This document shows positions 14,886-15,975 of a stretch of DNA of 15,975 bases, piece after piece. Within the stretch, counting starts at the first letter, position 1. The number at the start of each line of letters is the position of its first letter. Source of the stretch: B3-G11 sp039714175 (GTDB lineage: Bacteria > Actinomycetota > Acidimicrobiia > Spongiisociales > UBA5794). The DNA lies in NCBI GenBank assembly GCA_039714175.1, contig JBDLJV010000038.1, positions 1 to 15,975 on the forward strand. Direction: 5' to 3'. The translations under genes were made by a program, and so were the position numbers. The notes below the pieces were generated by a model. It was given only the letters and a program-made list of their open reading frames with translations, searched no databases and was not told where the DNA came from.

Positions 14886-14896
14886 GTAGGCTTGGG

Positions 14897-14925
14897 ATTG
14901 TAGAAGGGAGAAGCCGAATAGTGAA
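14897..14925 (-). promoter_or_regulatory. Promoter of tRNA-Ser
   Basis: On the minus strand TTCACT (14920-14925), a 17-nt spacer, then TACAAT (14897-14902), 11 nt before the mature tRNA 5' end. The -10 box is a 5/6 match to TATAAT. The promoter coincides with a heptamer array and with the tadA start region. Confidence 0.6.
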
Positions 14926-14933
14926 TGCCGATG
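14899..14933. repeat. Degenerate 7-bp tandem repeat between tRNA-Ser and tadA
   Basis: TGTAGAA (14899), GGGAGAA (14906), GCCGAAT (14913), AGTGAAT (14920), GCCGATG (14927). The first two resemble the units at 13347. It contains the tadA ribosome-binding site (GGGAG) and probable GTG start. Confidence 0.45.
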
Positions 14934-15391
14934 CTGCGATGGTGACCGCTCTCGATGAGGCACGATTGGCGCTCGATCACGGTGATGTTCCGGTCGGGGC
15001 GGTGTTGCTCGATGCTTCAGGTGAGGTGGTTGCGAGCGACCACAATCGGCGTGAGGAATTCGGCGATGCCACAGCACACGCCGAGATGCTCGTCATTTCA
15101 CAGCGGTCCCGAGAGCTCGCTGAATGGCGCCTGACCGGTCACACACTTGTCGTAACGCTCGAACCGTGCGCCATGTGCGCCATGGCTGCCGTGTGGGCGC
15201 GCGTCGACAGGATCATCTATGGCGCCGCCGACCTGAAAGCCGGCGCGGCATGGTCACTCTTCAATGTCCCCCAGGATGAGCGTCTGAACCACCGCGTCGA
15301 ACTCGAAGCCGGCGTGCGCGAAGGCGAATGCCAATCGCTCCTAACCGAATTCTTCGAAGGCAAACGCAATCGGCTGGAAGCTGACGGCTGA
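14921..15391 (+). CDS. tadA: tRNA-specific adenosine deaminase TadA
   Basis: Zinc enzyme (156 aa) that converts A34 to inosine in tRNA-Arg(ACG), allowing decoding of CGN codons. The catalytic motif TAHAEM gives zinc ligand His53 and proton shuttle Glu55. PCAMC gives ligands Cys83 and Cys86. DVPVGAVLL near the N-terminus and the AGAAWSLFNV stretch are also typical. The frame is open upstream into the tRNA-Ser gene. GTG 14921 is chosen because GGGAG lies about 10 nt before it and the resulting N-terminus aligns with the family; ATG 14939 is the alternative but lacks a ribosome-binding site. The last residues (RLEADG) and stop codon come from a heptamer array. Convergent with fba. Confidence 0.92.
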   Translation: MNADAAMVTALDEARLALDHGDVPVGAVLLDASGEVVASDHNRREEFGDATAHAEMLVISQRSRELAEWRLTGHTLVVTLEPCAMCAMAAVWARVDRIIYGAADLKAGAAWSLFNVPQDERLNHRVELEAGVREGECQSLLTEFFEGKRNRLEADG

Positions 15392-15406
15392 CGGCTGTGA
15401 GCTGAT
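15372..15406. repeat. 7-bp tandem repeat array, RGCTGAC type, overlapping the tadA 3' end
   Basis: GGCTGGA (15372), AGCTGAC (15379), GGCTGAC (15386), GGCTGTG (15393), AGCTGAT (15400). The tadA stop TGA (15389-15391) lies inside the third unit. The array merges into the hairpin at 15399. Confidence 0.75.
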
Positions 15407-15421
15407 CCTTCGGATCAGCTC
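15399..15421. terminator. Perfect 10-bp hairpin between tadA and fba, probable bidirectional terminator
   Basis: GAGCTGATCC (15399-15408), loop TTC, GGATCAGCTC (15412-15421). It begins 7 nt after the tadA stop and includes the fba stop codon (15415-15417) on the other strand. There is no T-tract on either side. Confidence 0.65.
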
Positions 15422-15975
15422 AACAAACTCTTCCCGTCACCGCGCAGCATGACACACGCTTCGGTGATGCCTTCGGCCATGGCGATCTCGGCCTTTTTCA
15501 GGTACGAGCGAGGGTCGTAGATCTTCTTGTTGCCGACTTCACCGTCGATCTTGAGGATCCCCTCGTATCCGGTGAAGAAATGATCAGCGATCGGTCGGGA
15601 GAACTTGTACTGGTTGTCCGTGTCGATGTTCATCTTCACGACGCCGTAGTCGACAGCCTCGTGGATCTCTTCGAGCGTTGAGCCGGATCCACCGTGGAAG
15701 ACGTAGTCGAAGTGGGCGTCCTCGCCGTACTTCTCCTTGATCGCCTCCTGGCCGTCCTTCAGCACCGTGGGACGCAGCTTGACGTTCCCGGGCTTGTAGA
15801 CACCGTGAACGTTGCCGAACGTGGCAGCAAGGAGGTAGCGCCCTTTCTCTCCGAGTCCGATCGCTTCAACCGTCTTGATGAGATCCTCGTTTGTGGTGTA
15901 GAGCTTCTCACGCGGAACGTCTTCTGCGGACACTCCGTCTTCTTCGCCGCCGACGACACCGACCTCGATCTCAAG
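15415..15975 (-). CDS. fba: Class II fructose-bisphosphate aldolase, C-terminal part (runs off right edge)
   Basis: Zinc-dependent aldolase of glycolysis and gluconeogenesis, cleaving fructose 1,6-bisphosphate to DHAP and glyceraldehyde 3-phosphate. 186 codons are present, beginning in frame at the window edge with LEIEVGVVGGEEDGV, a conserved internal stretch. The full enzyme is about 340-360 aa, so roughly the first half is missing. Visible residues: zinc ligand His57 of the fragment (NVHGVYKPG), His94 with phosphate-binding GGSGST (95-100), and NIDTD (116-120) for DHAP. The KPGNVKLRP insert and the C-terminus point to the FbaA-like class IIA type. The frame continues upstream of the internal GTG at 15933, so that GTG is not the start. 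The stop lies in the shared hairpin with tadA. Confidence 0.95.
   Translation of the reverse strand, partial: LEIEVGVVGGEEDGVSAEDVPREKLYTTNEDLIKTVEAIGLGEKGRYLLAATFGNVHGVYKPGNVKLRPTVLKDGQEAIKEKYGEDAHFDYVFHGGSGSTLEEIHEAVDYGVVKMNIDTDNQYKFSRPIADHFFTGYEGILKIDGEVGNKKIYDPRSYLKKAEIAMAEGITEACVMLRGDGKSLLS

Noticed and set aside
14707..14889. Open frame covering the tRNA-Ser region
   Set aside because: It is a translation of a tRNA gene, its hairpin and a repeat; not coding.

Overview
The window is high-GC bacterial DNA that looks like an actinobacterial (Actinomycetota) chromosome near the replication origin. The evidence is the diagnostic block crgA, class E sortase, pabA/trpG, pknB, pbpA, rodA, pstP, fhaB, fhaA. 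The genes are compact: one kinase rather than a PknA/PknB pair, a PstP without a membrane part, and a 221-residue FhaA. This suggests a lineage outside the classical mycobacteria and streptomycetes, possibly an Acidimicrobiia-like group. That class-level guess is inference only. No phage, IS element, CRISPR or biosynthetic cluster is visible.

Layout. (1) 1-152, minus: N-terminal part of crgA, running off the left edge. (2) 249-1722, plus: three coupled genes with overlapping stop and start codons, for a class E sortase, a 51-residue membrane protein and the glutamine amidotransferase subunit PabA/TrpG. (3) 1723-1968: convergent intergenic region full of hairpins and short repeats. (4) 9721 down to 1969, minus: a seven-gene unit fhaA-fhaB-pstP-rodA-pbpA-pknB-mutY, nearly all joined by overlapping codons. 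It covers phosphopeptide readers, the PP2C phosphatase, the SEDS polymerase, the class B transpeptidase and a kinase with six PASTA repeats, that is, phospho-signalling control of wall growth. An adenine glycosylase sits at its end. (5) 9882-11424, plus: tRNA-Leu(CAG), a membrane-anchored protein whose start codon is 2 nt after the tRNA, and a DUF4446 protein. (6) 11469-13351, plus: serS coupled to a menG/ubiE-like methyltransferase. (7) 13432-14885, minus: SRP RNA, an HSL-family esterase and tRNA-Ser(GGA). (8) 14921-15391, plus: tadA; then convergent fba (class II fructose-bisphosphate aldolase), running off the right edge.

The most unusual signal is not a gene. At least nine places, almost all intergenic, carry degenerate tandem repeats with a strict 7-bp period. 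The heptamer differs from place to place, but three unit types recur at two places each. Four of these arrays directly abut or overlap a perfect or near-perfect hairpin with a 3-nt loop. Some arrays supply stop codons or promoter parts (crgA, tRNA-Ser). I know heptameric tandem repeats from heterocystous cyanobacteria (STRR elements). I do not know of a description of this hairpin-heptad composite in actinobacteria.

A second theme is translation without a leader. crgA, serS and the esterase each have a TANNNT -10 box ending exactly 6 nt before the ATG.
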